NCBI GenBank assembly: GCA_036971475.1
Contig: JBAIZL010000001.1
Coordinates: forward strand, 155,772,044-155,836,043
DNA: 64,000 nt
From: Prosapia bicincta
Taxonomy: Eukaryota; Arthropoda; Insecta; Hemiptera; Cercopidae
Direction of reading: 5' to 3'
Under the pieces are notes generated by a model. The model did no database searches. It was not told where the DNA came from and saw only the letters and a program-made list of their open reading frames with translations. Shown piece by piece: positions 26,401 to 41,400 of the stretch. A program made the position numbers and the translations under genes. The first letter of the stretch is position 1. Every line of letters begins with the position of its first letter.

Positions 26401-29400
26401 TAACCGGGGTCATTATTTGTGTAACTTATGGTATAATAATCGATTATCGATCGTTTTGCCTATTCTTTGTTCATAGCGGATTATCCGGGGAATTCGGTTA
26501 TCAGTTGTTGCCGGGCTACCCTATTCCACGGATAATCGGGAGTTTACTGTACTTCTGAAACGATTTAACATGCTTTCCTGCAACATTAAATTAAAAAGAT
26601 TTATCTTGGAGAATTGTTTACATTTTTTAATGTTTTCATAATATTGTTTTTTAGTATGTGTTATACTATGCAATTTACAGTTATAAAAAATATATACTTT
26701 CCTGCATAAACAAAATAGTATTATCTGATTCTAAGGTGAATGGTTCAACAAACCAGTCTAATGTTAAGTTCCTCGTTAAGTAAATGTCATCAAAATTTTA
26801 TACACAAATAATATAAACTATATCAATTAAAATTTAAAATTTTCTATAGTTTGTTTCTCCAAAAATGAGTGTTTTTGCTTAGTACCTGCTATTCTATCGT
26901 CGGAACAACTCAAAGTGAACAAATTCATTGTTACTGTTATTTTATTGTTGCCAGATTTTTTATTACTGCATTAAATATTTTTCATTATTGCTAGTGTATT
27001 GTCTACTGCGTAATATGTTGAATATTTTTATGTTATTATGTTTGTGTAAATTTTCCTTTATATTCATTTGTAAACCTAATTTAGATATGTATCTTTTATT
27101 ATTTTTATATCATTGCACAAGGTGTGTTAAAAAATGGTGTTTATTTTTTTTATAAGGTGTGTTGCTATTGACATTTGTTATATTTAACTTTTGTATATTT
27201 AGTTTGAGATTTATATTTAGTTGTTCTTTATATCTACCGTAGTTTGTACATTTGATTTTATAGATATAGTTGGAAATGTTTTTTTTATTAATATTCTGTA
27301 AAAACATAGCAAAAGTCCAAGGAGGGAAATATGTTGTTGTCTAATCCTAGTGTCGTCATTGTGACTTTACCACTTTTATGAAGATCACAAGTTATGTTAC
27401 ACGGGCATTTTTTAAGTAGAAAAAAATAAAGAAGTAAAAAAATACAATATAATTTATAATTTTAAAAACAACTACCTCGTTATTAATCTAGGGCCAAAAA
27501 CATCTTGTTACATCTGCAAGGAAATTCATCTGGAAAGGCGACTCGACTAGGTCACAATCACAACATTTATTAACAATGTTTGAACTAAATAAATACAAGA
27601 AATATATACAACTCACAATTATAAAACATTATTCTCAAACGCATTTTATTGACACTGTCATCATTATCAGTGATTCTATCATAAACATATCACTTTAATT
27701 AATGAAATGGATGATAATCTATAATATTTATCATTATATTATTAGAAATATATATTATAGGTGTTGTACTATTTTTTTAATTAAAGTTATACGTTTGTGA
27801 TAGAATCACTATTGATGACGACATAATGTCATTAAAACGCCTTTGAGATTAAAGTTTCATAATCGTGAGTTGTATATATGTCTTGTGTTTATAGCCTTAA
27901 CTTCACCTGTGGTGAAACTTTATCTTTATAAATTGTAATATAACTAAAAGTATTACAAATAATACTAAAGTAAAGGACATAATAACTTTATTTAGTTTAT
28001 AAAATAAATATATAAAGTGCTATTATTAGGAAGTTCATATATTAATATTTATTTATTAGTTTTGAAATTAATAGGTGTATAATAGTAGCCGAGTATGGTT
28101 TCTAAATATTGGCAAGGGTAGCGTGGAGTTAAAAAATGTTATTTTTCTTGTTAAATTTCAATTTATCCCTACTTTTATCTTTCCATACAACATATTTTAA
28201 GAAAACTATTAAATCTGTAACGTAGAAAGTATTCATATAAAGCTTGTTAAAATGATTTTTATTATTTAATTACCTTAACAATACAATACATTTTCAAGCA
28301 GCCGAAAATTCACACAGGAGCTGACAGTCACTAATGTGTCACAGAATACAATGTATCTTTTTACAAAATTAATTATGGCAAAATATAATTTAGTTTTTTC
28401 TATGGTAAAAGCGATAAATGGGTATAATAATATTAATTATATTATACTAGTATTTATTTATTAATTTTTACTAGTATTTATTATTTATTATAAATAAAGC
28501 TCTGAATAAAAATTGTAAAAACTTTAACAAAATTAGTCTTGTCAAGTAATATTATTTATGTTAAAATGATTTTACCCTAGTGCACTGGCTTTCGTCATGT
28601 ATGTGCTCTGACAACCAGTTTACACTACTCGCACTGATCAATAGCAACTGAGCTTGGTTTGATAATGAGAGTCTATCCAAACTGCCTATCTAGAAAAAAA
28701 CAATTTAATTTAGTTAATATTATCACATACAAAGTATTATAAGCTATTGTTAAATAAGAGCTAAGATTGTTTACCTACAAACAAGAACCTTAGCTTAAGA
28801 TTTTTTCTCTTGTTTACAAACTGTTATAACTGTCAGGTTATGTGTAAGGCAGTTATTCAATCAAGTTATTGAAATTTATTTAGTGAGATTAGGATATCTT
28901 ACTCGTACTTTATAAAATGTTTCTTCACGGACATGCTTGAATGCATACCTTGTACATCTCCTTGAAGTAAGAAAAAAAAAGAAATCTAAAGCTCAGATTA
29001 TATTAATAAATATTAAACATCAAAGAGGAGTATGACATGAACTTTTTGAAAATGTACAATTATACTAAACATTTTGATGTATAACAAATAAGTATATGGA
29101 GTTAATTTTTAGGTGAAATAGTTTAATAAAAAAAAGCAAAACTGTGCAATTTTTTAGTTTTTCGCTGAATTCTGAGCCTTTATTCTAATTATCTCACCTT
29201 CTGGCACATTCTGATGTCCTTGCCACTTTTTATGGTTTTACACAGAATTACAAACTGTACTATTCAGATGTCACTGGCATCCCAGAGAAAATGACAGAAA
29301 TAATTGTCTAGCAGCTGCTATTTCCGGATGTAATGTTATCTTTTTGTGTTGTCACTCCAAGTTCTGTTATTCAACATTTAGTTGTAGTGTTTGTGATAGT

Positions 29401-32400
29401 GATAATTAGTATGAGTAATAGTAAAAATTCAGAGAATCGGGAATTTTAAAAATAAAATGTTTTAAAGGAAATCAGGATGGGCTACTTATTTTTATAAGTT
29501 GGCTACTGATGAGGACCCGCAATACGGGCACTGCCCAAATTGAAATGGTATAAATTTAAAAAGACATTAATAACTAAAAAAAATGTACACACAAAAACTC
29601 ACTCGCAGAAGCAGTCACAAAGAAAATCCAAACTATATTTCAAGACCTCTCTCGAAGAACATTGTTAAAGTGACGTCTACACAGAAAATTCCAAAACCCT
29701 AACAAATCATACACAATGTTGTATGGTCTTGTATTCCCAAACGGGTTTTTATAGCATTTGAAACTTTGAAAATAGGAATGTGGGATTCAGTAATAACTTA
29801 CAACACTGGTTGCTTGGGGAGAATCAAAGTGCTACAACATATTACTGGTGATTGAGAAGCAAATTGGTGATGCAAGTCATACCCCTAAAAAAAATTGATC
29901 AGCAGTGGGTACTTTAGGTCAATAAATAAGCTGAAAATATCACTAAACACTTGTAAATATTTACAAAACTTGCCTATAGTAGCACTTACTTATATTTGTT
30001 GAGGACAGCCGTTTTGTGCTCCAGTTTTTACATAGGCCAGACAGGGAGGTCTTTCTACAAACGCTACCAAGAACATATAAAAGCACTAACAAACAATAAC
30101 TACCAATCAAACTTCGCCGATACACCCAACTACACAAAACATGACTACATAGACATAACATCTAACCTACAAATTCTTCATAAACAACACAGAAATGACC
30201 AACGCTACACAACCGAACAATAGGAAATATACAGACACTTCAAACTACACCCTGCACACATACTCAATACACAATTATATTATAACTCACACACACTTTG
30301 ACATCATAACTCCTAATACTCACAAAATACACCCACACCACCATAATATCCCACCCCCACCCAAATACCCTAACCTTGAGATCAGTTACGGTCTGAGTGA
30401 CAGTGGGACACATCTCCCGAAACGGCTGTCCTCAACAAATATAAGTAAGTGCTACTATAGGCAAGTTAATAAATATTTTCAAGTGTTTAGTGAAAACTAG
30501 TAGCTCACGTGAAGATGGAATCAACAAATATGAAAATATCACTAAATAAGCTGGAAATGCAAATAGGAACAGAAAAAGACATATGGAGAGGAAGAAAAAG
30601 AAAATAAAGAGGAGGTTTATTGTCTTGGAATTGATGAATTTCATTTAAAGTGATGTGTTCAGTCTTCGGGAATAAGCAAACTTAAACTGCATTTTAACAA
30701 AAGTTGAAAATTTCAAGAATTAGGAACACTTTTATTCAGAAACCACTAAAGCTACAATGTTGAAACTTTTTACAGTTATGTAGTACACTGACCTGAGTTA
30801 TGTATACCACTTATTATGTTACTTTAATACATATTTAAAAAAATAAAAAATATTGTAGCATTTCAAAGACAGCACTACCTCAAACTGGTATTTTCCAGAA
30901 GAAAATGAAACTAGCTATTTGTAACACAAAATAGTTAAATCGTATGATTATTATTTTTGGGATGATAAAGTACCACTGTGCTTTACATGACTGTAAGTTA
31001 CTAATTTTTTACTAAAACATCTGCCTCATATTATGTAATTATGGGTCCTCATGCGCCTGTTAAAGTATGGTCGGCTATATAAATATACATTTTTATAGGT
31101 ATTCTGAGATATTTTCCAAATGTGTTCTTTTTTCAAAATTCTGGGTTTTTTTAATTAAAACTAAAATTTTTCTAAATCCTTTCTTACCTCACCTATTTGT
31201 TAAAAATGAATGTATCTTCAACATTTTTAGTTTTTAAGTGTAACAATTTTAGATGTCTTTTGATCAGTCAATCGAGACTTCTTTTTATTAGATAGTTTTT
31301 AAGTGGGGAATCTATTTGTTGATTTGTTAATAATTTCCAAATTATTATTATTTTCAAAGGATTTAGCGAGTTAATGCTTCACCTGAAGAACTGGGTCATA
31401 ATACACTCTATATATGCATTTCTTAAGAGAAGTACATCAAATATATATAATATGTAAACTATCAAATTAGGCAGCTATTCAACTTTATTTTTGCCAACCT
31501 ATATGTTAAGATTTCTGTTGCAAATCTGTATTGCTTTAATTATTTTCAATGAACCTAATAATATTTTAAAATAACTATGATCTAGTCTTTTTAAAAATAG
31601 TAATAGTCACATATTTTCAATTTAAAGAGCTGGTCATCTGTTCATTATATCCAATATTATAGTGAAAGTGTTGTTTAACTTTTTCATGTAATAAGTACAT
31701 CATGCATAAAATTTAACAATATTCTAATTTAATCCTGAAAAATTGGCTTTTTTTGTTAAATAAATATTTAAAATACAAAGTAAAACTGTACAAAGATCTC
31801 CAGTTTTATATTTATTAAAAGTTATTATAAACTATTTTAAAATAATATATTTATATATGAAAAGCAAAAAGCTCATGCGTAGATGAAGGACCCTTTGTAA
31901 TTGATCATAAGAACCAAAGAGTTTTGGAGCCCAATAAAGTTTAAAAAAAGTCAGTGTTCTAGCAACTAGTTGGCCTAATACCTACTTTAAAAACAATTAC
32001 ATCATCAGTTTCAAACTAAACTGCTACATCATATCTTTTTTATTTCTATATTTTAAATGAATCCATTTTTACTTGCCTGGGCTTTTCTTAGAACTGCGAA
32101 TTTCATTGTCTGACTGCCTAATCAATCGCAAACCAGGCATCTGCATAACCTGACATAACCACTTAGCTACAAAGTCCCCACAGTCGTATCCTTCTACATA
32201 ATCGCCACACACTTTGCTCTGACACATCGAAGACTGTACTGTTGGAGCCATGATGTTCATATCTAACGGTACACAGCATGACTGTTTGCCTTGAATAGTT
32301 ACACAAATATAAGAGACCTCAAAAACAGGAACTAACACTTTCTTAGTTAAAAATATTTGTAATAGGATATTGTTTCTAATTCAGTTTTTTAAAAGCGGCA

Positions 32401-35400
32401 AGAAAAATTTCATTTAATATTAAATCTTGATTCATTAATTATTTAATATAGTGACTGTGGTGGGGTTGAGTCATGCCTATCTAAGGTAGTTTGTGGTTGC
32501 AAAACAGTTTAATCAAGCAGTTTTCTTCAAGACGCAACAAAATTATTAGGTTTTGCCACTAATATTCTAGAAATAATAATATTGGCCTCTAATAGCATAA
32601 AATTGTAGCATTTCTAATAGGGTTTATTATTTTAGTCTTACCTAAGCTTATAAACAGTAAAATATGTTTCCAACAATTGTTGCCATGATCTGACAAATAA
32701 CATCTTAAGAAAGACAACCCTACACAGATCCTTATCAGTACATTTATACTTGTTATTAACTACTACCTTACTCGTTATTAATTAATATCAACCTTTGCAG
32801 TTTAAAAAATATACATTGTTTGGATACCTTCCTAAATTCTCTACAAGTGTTTTAGGTATTACGTTTTTAAAATGAAATGTAAAATAATTTTTTTAAATAA
32901 TCAATTTTAACATTTTGAAACATTTTGTAATGATTACTAAAAGGAATACATTTTAAATGTAACATTAAAAAATAAAAAAGTATTAAAAACTCCTTTTTTA
33001 AACATTGTTTTCATAGAAAAATGAAAAAATCGCTATAATGATATTTAAATAGATCTTCCACTAACATATAAAAAATAACGAAGATGATAAAATATCCATT
33101 AGCTTGAATACATTGCACCACATTCTTTTTTATTATTAGCATTAATCAACAAAATCCACAAAGCCTATAAATTACAAAGACAATAATGAAAATGTATGAG
33201 GTGATTTATTAACATTCCAGTAATTTACAATATCAAACTAATTTTACACTATTTAACTAAGTGAATACGTAATTGCTTACTTGCTGACGGGTTTCAAAAC
33301 GATCGTTCCTTTTACGAAGCTAACCTTCTACTAGCGGCTTTTGGCTCTTTACAAACGGTATGACAGGGTTGGATTTATGACGATTGGATTTATGACATTA
33401 GGTGAGGTGTCGGCGTCTTGTGTGATGTATTTGAAAAGACTATTGGCTTCAAAGTGTGTGTGGTCATTAAGTATATTTTCCCTGTCTGTTGCGTAGTGTT
33501 TGTAGATTACATATTTTTCTAGGGTTGTTAATTTTTTACTCTGTTTTAATGTGTGTAGAATATTTAAATTAGTGTGTATGTCGGTATGTGTGTGTTGGGT
33601 TATTTTTAGGTGTTTTGCGTAGCTCGATTTAGGGTTTGTTTGTTTTGTTTGGGTAATGAGTTCATTGAAGCGTGTGTAGAATGACCTGCCGGTTTGACCG
33701 ATGTAATAGTTGGGACAATCGTTGCAAGTTAATTTATAAATACCTGAGAGTTTGTATATGTCAGTTTCTTTTTGAAAAGGTTGTGTATGTTTTCTTAGTG
33801 TGTTTGTTGTTTTGTAGGATATTTGGTAATGGAGTTTTATGAATGTGGAGGCTATTTTGTGCGTGTTTTTATTGTGGTAGGTGAGGGATATGTATTTGTT
33901 ATTTTTTGTGTGGTTTGTTTGTGTGGCTGTTTGATGGTGTTTATGTTTTATTTTCCTGAGAGTGTTGTTTATGAGTGTGTGTTGGTAGCCGTTTTGTTGG
34001 GCGATGTATTTTATGGTATTAAGTTCTTCGTTGTAATCTTTCTGTAGCATCGGTATGTTTATTAGACAGTGTAACATATGATTAAAAGCAGCGTGTTTGT
34101 GTTGTGTGGGGTGATTAGATGTATGACCATATCTGTAGTTGTTGGTTTTCTGTATATTTTGAAATTATGACTAGTGTTGTGTTTGGTGATAGTAAGATCT
34201 AGAAAGTTTATTCTATTGTTTTCTTCTAACTCGAGAGTAAATGTGAGGTTTTCGTGTATGGTATTAATGTAATTATGTAGTTGTTTGATTTGCCGTTTGT
34301 TGCCATTGTATAATATTAAAATGTCATCTACATATCTATGGTAGTAAATTATTTTATGTGTGTGGTTATTGTTCTGTAGATTATATTGTTGTTCGAAGTG
34401 GTGTAGGAATATTTCTACTAGGATGCCTGAGATAGGGGAACCCATTGGGAGGTCATCTTTCTGTGTGTAGTATTTGTATTGGTATGTGAAGTAGTTTTAT
34501 GATGTGATGAGTTTGGTGTATGTGATTATTTCATGTGTGAGTTTATGTGGTGTGTTGTTTGCTGTGAGCATATTTTGTAGTATGTTCAGTGTTTGTTCTA
34601 TTGGCACATTAGTGTAAAGGTTTTTTATGTCGAATGAGGCTATGGTGGAGTTGTGTGGTATGTGGATGTCTTATATTTTGTGTATGAGGTCATGTTATTG
34701 TGTATGGATGTGTGATTGTGAAAGTTTATAATGTCTCTATAAGTTTGTCTATGTATTTGGCTAATTTATGTGATGGTGCATGTGTGTGATTGATTAGTGG
34801 GCGGATGGGTGTGTTTTCCTTGTGGATTTTAGGTAATGCATTTAATATGGGGGCTTGGGGTTTTATTTGTTTATAATATTTCTTTTGTTCGCTTTTCATG
34901 ATTTCGGTGCATTTGTTTAAAAGATTTTTAATTTCTGTTTGGAATTTTGGTGTGGGGTCTGATTGGAGTTCGGTTATTTTGTTTTCAGTAATGAAGCTGT
35001 TGACTTTCATGCCGATGTCTTGTTGGTGCATAATTACGATGGAGTTACCATTTTTATAATATCTGTTTTGTGTGCTTGCACGCACACACAATAATGACTT
35101 TTTATTATATAATAGTTTCTATTACTGCTCAAATTAGAGTAACCCTCTTGCTTTAAAGGCAAGGAAACAAAATCCTCTCCTTGTTTCTAGGGCGAGGAAA
35201 GAGTTTATTTGACTTGATGATAGGTTATTTCTAGCTAAAAATTAGTATTACCTATAAAAGTCAATTTTAAAATTCGCCTTTCCAAATCAATAATAGGCTT
35301 TACAAGGCACAACTTCGGTTCTTGCTTTTGAGTTAAAGCAACACCTGTTGAAGTGACGATCATCCAGAGTCTATCGAATGCAAGTCCTCGGTCATCGAAG

Positions 35401-38400
35401 TTCCAATCCTCACTTACTTCGTAGCTACCACAAGATTTAACGGGATAAATAAATATGTGGCACAATTTTAAATCAGTGCTTCTGTAACAATAACAATATT
35501 TAAATTCTCAAAATTTTAATACTGCATCTAAAAACTTGATATATAAGAAGGATTCTTAAATTAGTTAAATTTTATTTTTTCCTCATATCTTTTATAAATC
35601 CAAATGTTAATAAACTGATGTGAGTTAAACAAATGACTGGACTGATGGTTATACCCAGTAATGTGAACCAGTATTGTGTATGAAGAGATCATAATAATTA
35701 GTTTTTGATATAATTTCATGTCACAGGTTTTATATAATCACGTGAAATATAATCATTTCATTACTAGGTTTAGGTAGTTTTTGAGTGTATATGTACAGTT
35801 AAGTTTACATAACAAATTATTGAAGATATTTTAACAAATATTTCAAAATAATAGTTTCAAATTCCTTGTTTGTATTATCATTAAATTCTATTATAAGTTT
35901 TGTATTTTAGTAAAAATATCTTTTATAATAAAAATATTTTAATTTAGCCTTAGTATCAAGTTTAATTTTTTATTACGTTTTTAGTGTCAATAACTTAATT
36001 TATAGAGGTGAATTTATATTTTTTTAAAGTTTACTTTGCACATGATAAGCTAGTTATATGTAATATTTAAGTAATAATGGGATACACATAAATTTTTTCT
36101 AATTATGAAAAGTGATTGTTTGAAAAATCCATACAGAATGAACCTTTAAACAATGGGGTTTAATTAAAACACTCATGAATGATTACTCAGACATAAGTTA
36201 GAAAAATAAAAAATTAGCACAGTGAAAACATATTCCTTTAAAAAGGAAGGTTTGAATTTGTATTTTATGGAAGTTATAATAACCATGATTTTTTAAATTA
36301 TTGGTCTCACAATTTACAAAGTTTAACTAATATTATTGTAAACAAACTAAAGATTTACCTGAAGCAACTGTTCAACTTTGTTGTGCGTCATGTGTGATAA
36401 ACTATTATTTAATAAAGGAATAACAACGTTATTACCATTTTATTTATTAAATTATATTGTGTTTTATTAGTTATTTACCATGAAAACAGTGGATAATTTA
36501 ATCAAAGCTTATTATATTTATTCAAATTTGAGAAAAAATTAGTAATTAAAAGTTTAAGATGACATTATTTGAAATATTTTCTTTCTCCCAAATGGTAAGA
36601 AAAAGAGAAAAATTTGTAGTAGTTTATTCACAAAAAAGTCTTGGGTACCTGTAAAGCCATTCCAAAATTAGATTATTTGTATCTGAGCAACACAGAAATG
36701 AATTCCTTACCTCAATTGAGTTGTACTTTGCTACAAAAATATTTTTACTTATGAAGCACTAAATATTATATATTTAATAAGAGTTCAATTTTGTATTAAT
36801 TATTTTGAAAATTAGTTTCTTACTTGATAAACAATTATTATTTGTAATCATAATTAGTAAAAACAAATTAAAAGTTACTTATGGTTTGAAATTTGTATTA
36901 GAATCTAGGCTCCCATTACTAATCATTTCGAAGAAACACAAAAATATAATAATTATAAACACTATTTACATATATTTACACTAAGGGGTCATTATATTTA
37001 TAACTTTAAATGTAACTACCCTCCTTCTCACTAAGTTCCAACAAACAGTCAACTTTGGATGACCACAGATTTTCTGTACTGACACAGTAAGACACACAAG
37101 AAACATGAGCTACTGAGTGACACAAAGTACCAACTAAACTGAGCAAGGTAGTCCACTTCAAATTAAATCTGATGGCGGGTCTATTTATCATGTCTAGATC
37201 GTCTGATAAAAGGACAACTAATGGGCTATACATATCTATCCCTATCTATGCTGCAGGTTTCTAGAAGCGATAAATATCCCTTAGACATCACAGATGTCTG
37301 GTGCGTAATACATCAAAAATAAACTCTCTTTATGAAACAAACAATGAAAAAAATAATAACAGAAAACTGATGTCTGTATACTATAAATGAATAATGTTTT
37401 ATGACGTATATTCTCCCTACGTAGGCAGCAATAGGTTATTTAGGGAAGAGGAAAACCTCTTTTGATTTCATAGTTGACTGTCAGATAGTGAGACTGAATG
37501 CATCTGAACAAAGAAAAAAATAGAGGGACTTGAAAAAATTTTAAAAAATATGAAGAGCCAACTGCGATAATACAATTAGTGTTTAAAAGTGTGCCTCTCA
37601 TTTAAAAAAAAATGTAAAATAAAGTTTTGTATTGACATCTTTTGATTTAATTCAGTTATAGAAAGACCTCCTTTACATTCTGGGTGACCTGTGTAATTCG
37701 TACTATTAAATAACATTTTGTCACTCCAGACAATTTCAAAAGGAAAACTATTAAATGATACATGTAACAATAGTCGCGCCTATTTTACAAAAAGCTTACT
37801 TGGCCATCAAAGTTATTCAAAGATAATTAGAAGATTTTGTGGAGAACAGTTGACTGTAGATTTCCACAAATCATATATTTCCGAAGATTTCTTTCAGAAA
37901 AAATTTAGAGTAATAGAAGAAAAGAAACTATAAATGTTTTATGATATTATTGGAGCATAATAAAAACGCCAATATTATTCGTGGTATCATCAAATTGATT
38001 AATAGAGGAATAAGCTATTAAAGAAGTTAAGTTATAGATAAAAAGTCATCTGGAAAAATGGAAGCACAGGAGTAAAATAAATAATAGAAAATATTAGTGT
38101 ATGAAAAATAAAACAAATAAGGATAACTGCATTGAAGAAATACAGTTCAAAATAATGAAGAGAATTATCAGAAGTATGATAGCAATTAAAAATAAAGATT
38201 GGAAGACATCATAGAACATAACAGGCAATTATAATTAATAGACATAACCTTTTTTTTTTAATAAAATGTTTTCATTTACATCTAAAAGTTATTCAGCTTT
38301 GTTTAGTAGCTACATAAAACTTACATTTCTTTGCTTGCTTTTAGAACAGTCTGCATATCAAGTGACTTCTTATCACCTACCAAATCCATACTTTTATCTT

Positions 38401-41400
38401 TATTTCCCTCTTTAACTTTTAGATTCATCAAACCATTTGAATGAGTTTTGTTAACAAAAGGTGCAAACTTCTGGCGCAGCCTGAATGCTTCTTCTTCCCA
38501 ATCATCTGGAATCTAAATAAATAATTAAAATGATAAAAATCATAAATATTAACTGCTTTATTATTGTGATATTCACTGGCCACGTCTACTACCTTCTAAA
38601 AGGAGTAAACAAATCCATTTGTATGTATTTATACATACTCTATAGCCTTTTATAAGCAGTAGCTGTCTCTAATCAGGTAATGTTTTTCATTTTAAAAGAC
38701 TGTGTTCTGATAGACTTTATGCAAAATATCTTCCAAAGTGGAAATCATTCCATTATTCTGATCTGTGGTAACAGAAATCATTAAGTAAAACATTATTACT
38801 TTTGTTATTAATTAACATTAACTGCCATTAAATAATAATTAGTAGCTTCTATTATAGTAAGTAGTAACTAATTATTATTCATTAAGTTTACCACGTATTT
38901 GAATTTCACATTTTCAGATTTTATTGCTTAATTGTTAATAGAGTAACTGGTATTTTTTATGTATATTTTTGCAAAAATAGTCAAATACGTTACTTACTAA
39001 TAAGCTAAACTCAAACATGTCTTGGGAAATATACAAAGATATACCACACGCAAAATATGTATGGCCTTTGTGACTGTCTTCAGACGATGTTATTCAGCAG
39101 TCAGATGAAAAACTCAGTAGCCTGGTGTTATTCAGCAATCATACAAAATTTTTAATGTAATATAACTTATTGCTATAAAAAGGGTTATAAAAGGGTTTTT
39201 GCTATAACATTTTTTACTTTGTTAGTTATTATTAACCCTTTGCACGCGTATAACGTGATTTCTCGTAAGGCTGAAATCTTCGCTAGCGCGTATTACGGGA
39301 TATCTCGTATTTACAATATTTTGTAAATGGAAGTCCTAGTTGTTTGTTTAAAGTCTATTACAATGTGTGACAATGTTTGTTTGGTGTAAATAAACTCCTC
39401 AGCTACGTTCATTGTTCTAGGCCACGTGCTACCGATCCACATTTTGTTGTTTTAGCCAGCAGGCGCCATTATGTGGTCTATGCATGCGGGTATGAGGGGT
39501 ATTCTCGGCAGGACGCAGCATCTGCCAACTGTGTCGTATTTAGTGTTCGAATTGTGTTTGCTATAGTTGCTTACTGTTTACATGAGTGACCTTAGTTTGT
39601 ACTGTAAGAATAATTTATTGTTTATGATTTCATGAATAATAATTTTAGTTACTTTAATTTTATTAAAAATAGATTCATTGATATCTTGAATTAGCTGAAT
39701 ATGTTTACTTCTGTAAGTAAATTTACAATGATTATTGTGTAGAAATATAAACTATTATAAAAACAACTAGTTTATAATTTTTATTTTGGTTCAAATACAT
39801 CTTTAGGAATTCAGAATTAAATAGAACTTTGAACATTTCGCAAACATGTTTTTTTTACCTAATAGCATGTAATCTGTTAGTTGCCCTTAATTTGTCCCGC
39901 GTGCTAAGGGTTAATCTTATATATTCTTGTTTGCTATCTTACATTTTGTCATGTTATTATACCAATATTGTGGTTGTATTTATTAATGACTTGGGTTAGT
40001 TTAAGCTGCTTTTCGTTTATAAAGTGTTAATTAATTTAGTTATTAATTAATCTAGTACTGAAATTTACTTTAAGTATAAAAGCTATGGTAAATATTATGG
40101 GAATTCTGAATCATCTGCAGGGAAATCTCCTTGGTAATCTAACGACATAAATATTTGTGTGGGACCCAAAGGGTTTACCAGTAAAGAAAGTGTAACCAGG
40201 AAAATAAACTGAAGCAGTTAATAGATTTGACTTAAAAGTAATTATGAAAAATATGGCAATGACATCACTGAAAACATTCAACTAAGTAGTTGGAAAATAG
40301 ATACACTTACTTTTCCGATTTTGTCAACAAACTTATAGAGACAATATCTTTTACATTGATTTTAAATATGCACTTAAACTACGAACATTTATAAATTGGA
40401 ACTTTTCAATATTGAATTTTTAAATATATATTCACAACTAATACAAATATAATGCAGATATTTCAAATATTTTAAATTGAAAATAAAATTTTGATATTAC
40501 AATTTTGTTAGAATAAGAACTCTTTGTGTGGAGATTTTTTATATTCTCTGAATATAAAATCATTTATTTCTTGTAAAAACCACATAGCCTGAGAAGGAAG
40601 AATTTTATTTAATTGTAGGATATGATTATGTTTAATTTAATCAGTTTATAGAATTTGTCGAGATATTTTTTTATTGTTTTAAGCCATTCATTTAATTTTA
40701 AATTTTATTTTATTTGTATATCATTCAAAACTTTATAATAGATTTTAAATTATATTCTGATTTATTTATAAATTATAATTTGTTAACTCTTTGATTAGCA
40801 TTCATGTACCAGCACGTGAGGTAGAGCAACGGTCCACCGGGAGCATTCCTATACATGTAAGTTCTACCATTTCTCTCAGATTAGCATTGCCATATGGTTG
40901 TGTATTGTGCTGTATTATAGGTTAAATATTTGCAACTATCTGGACAATAAATAATACACAGAGAACATAGTCACCATTCTTTTGTGTTGAAAGTCTATTG
41001 CTTTTCCCAATTGATAGATCATTTAGAAGTTTATGTCGTATTTTACAATGAATAAGTATTTCACACAAAAAAGATTAACAGACAGTCTTAGCAAAGAAAT
41101 TGTCAGTAAATGTAAGGTAAAGTTTGATTCACAGGAGAAAATAAGTAAATTTTTAAAAATATTAACAAATATTACTATTTTAATACTATTACTAATTTAA
41201 AAAATTAGAGATAAATAAAAAAAACTAAAATGTGTACAAATCTTTCAAAAATATGGTACTTCCAGGGGCCATACCAGCCCATGCACATGTTGCTAATCAA
41301 AGGGTTAAAGAAAGACACAAAGCTCACAGAAAGAGGTGAATTATATTCATAAAAAAACCTATATTCAATATTTTTAAATATAGTAGAACCTCTCGAACTC

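Larger units (their letters stand above)
25389..26806. repeat. Tandem duplication of about 270 bp spanning exon 13 start and intron 12
   Basis: Unit A is 25389-25658. Unit B is 25659-25674 plus 26552-26806. Both read TTGTACTACAAAATTA, the exon 13 start, then the same intron text (TAAGGTGAATGGTTCAACAA, then GTCTAATGTTAAG) with scattered mismatches. The MITE lies inside unit B. The order of events is duplication, then insertion. Confidence 0.9.

Noticed and set aside
29590..29930. Possible transposase relic with [22 protein letters not shown]
   Set aside because: The segment looks protein-like and may derive from a DNA transposon, but I could not assign a family or ends, so it is not listed as a feature.
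30380..30440. Second hammerhead candidate in Penelope family B tail (CTGAGTGA ... GAAAC)
   Set aside because: The core has an extra base, stem II is weak and stem I does not pair. At most a decayed or unrelated hairpin.
37576..37933. Overlapping frames in mocos intron 9 with WSDKMLF
   Set aside because: Weak resemblance to a transposase WSDE motif only. No flanking motifs or terminal repeats.
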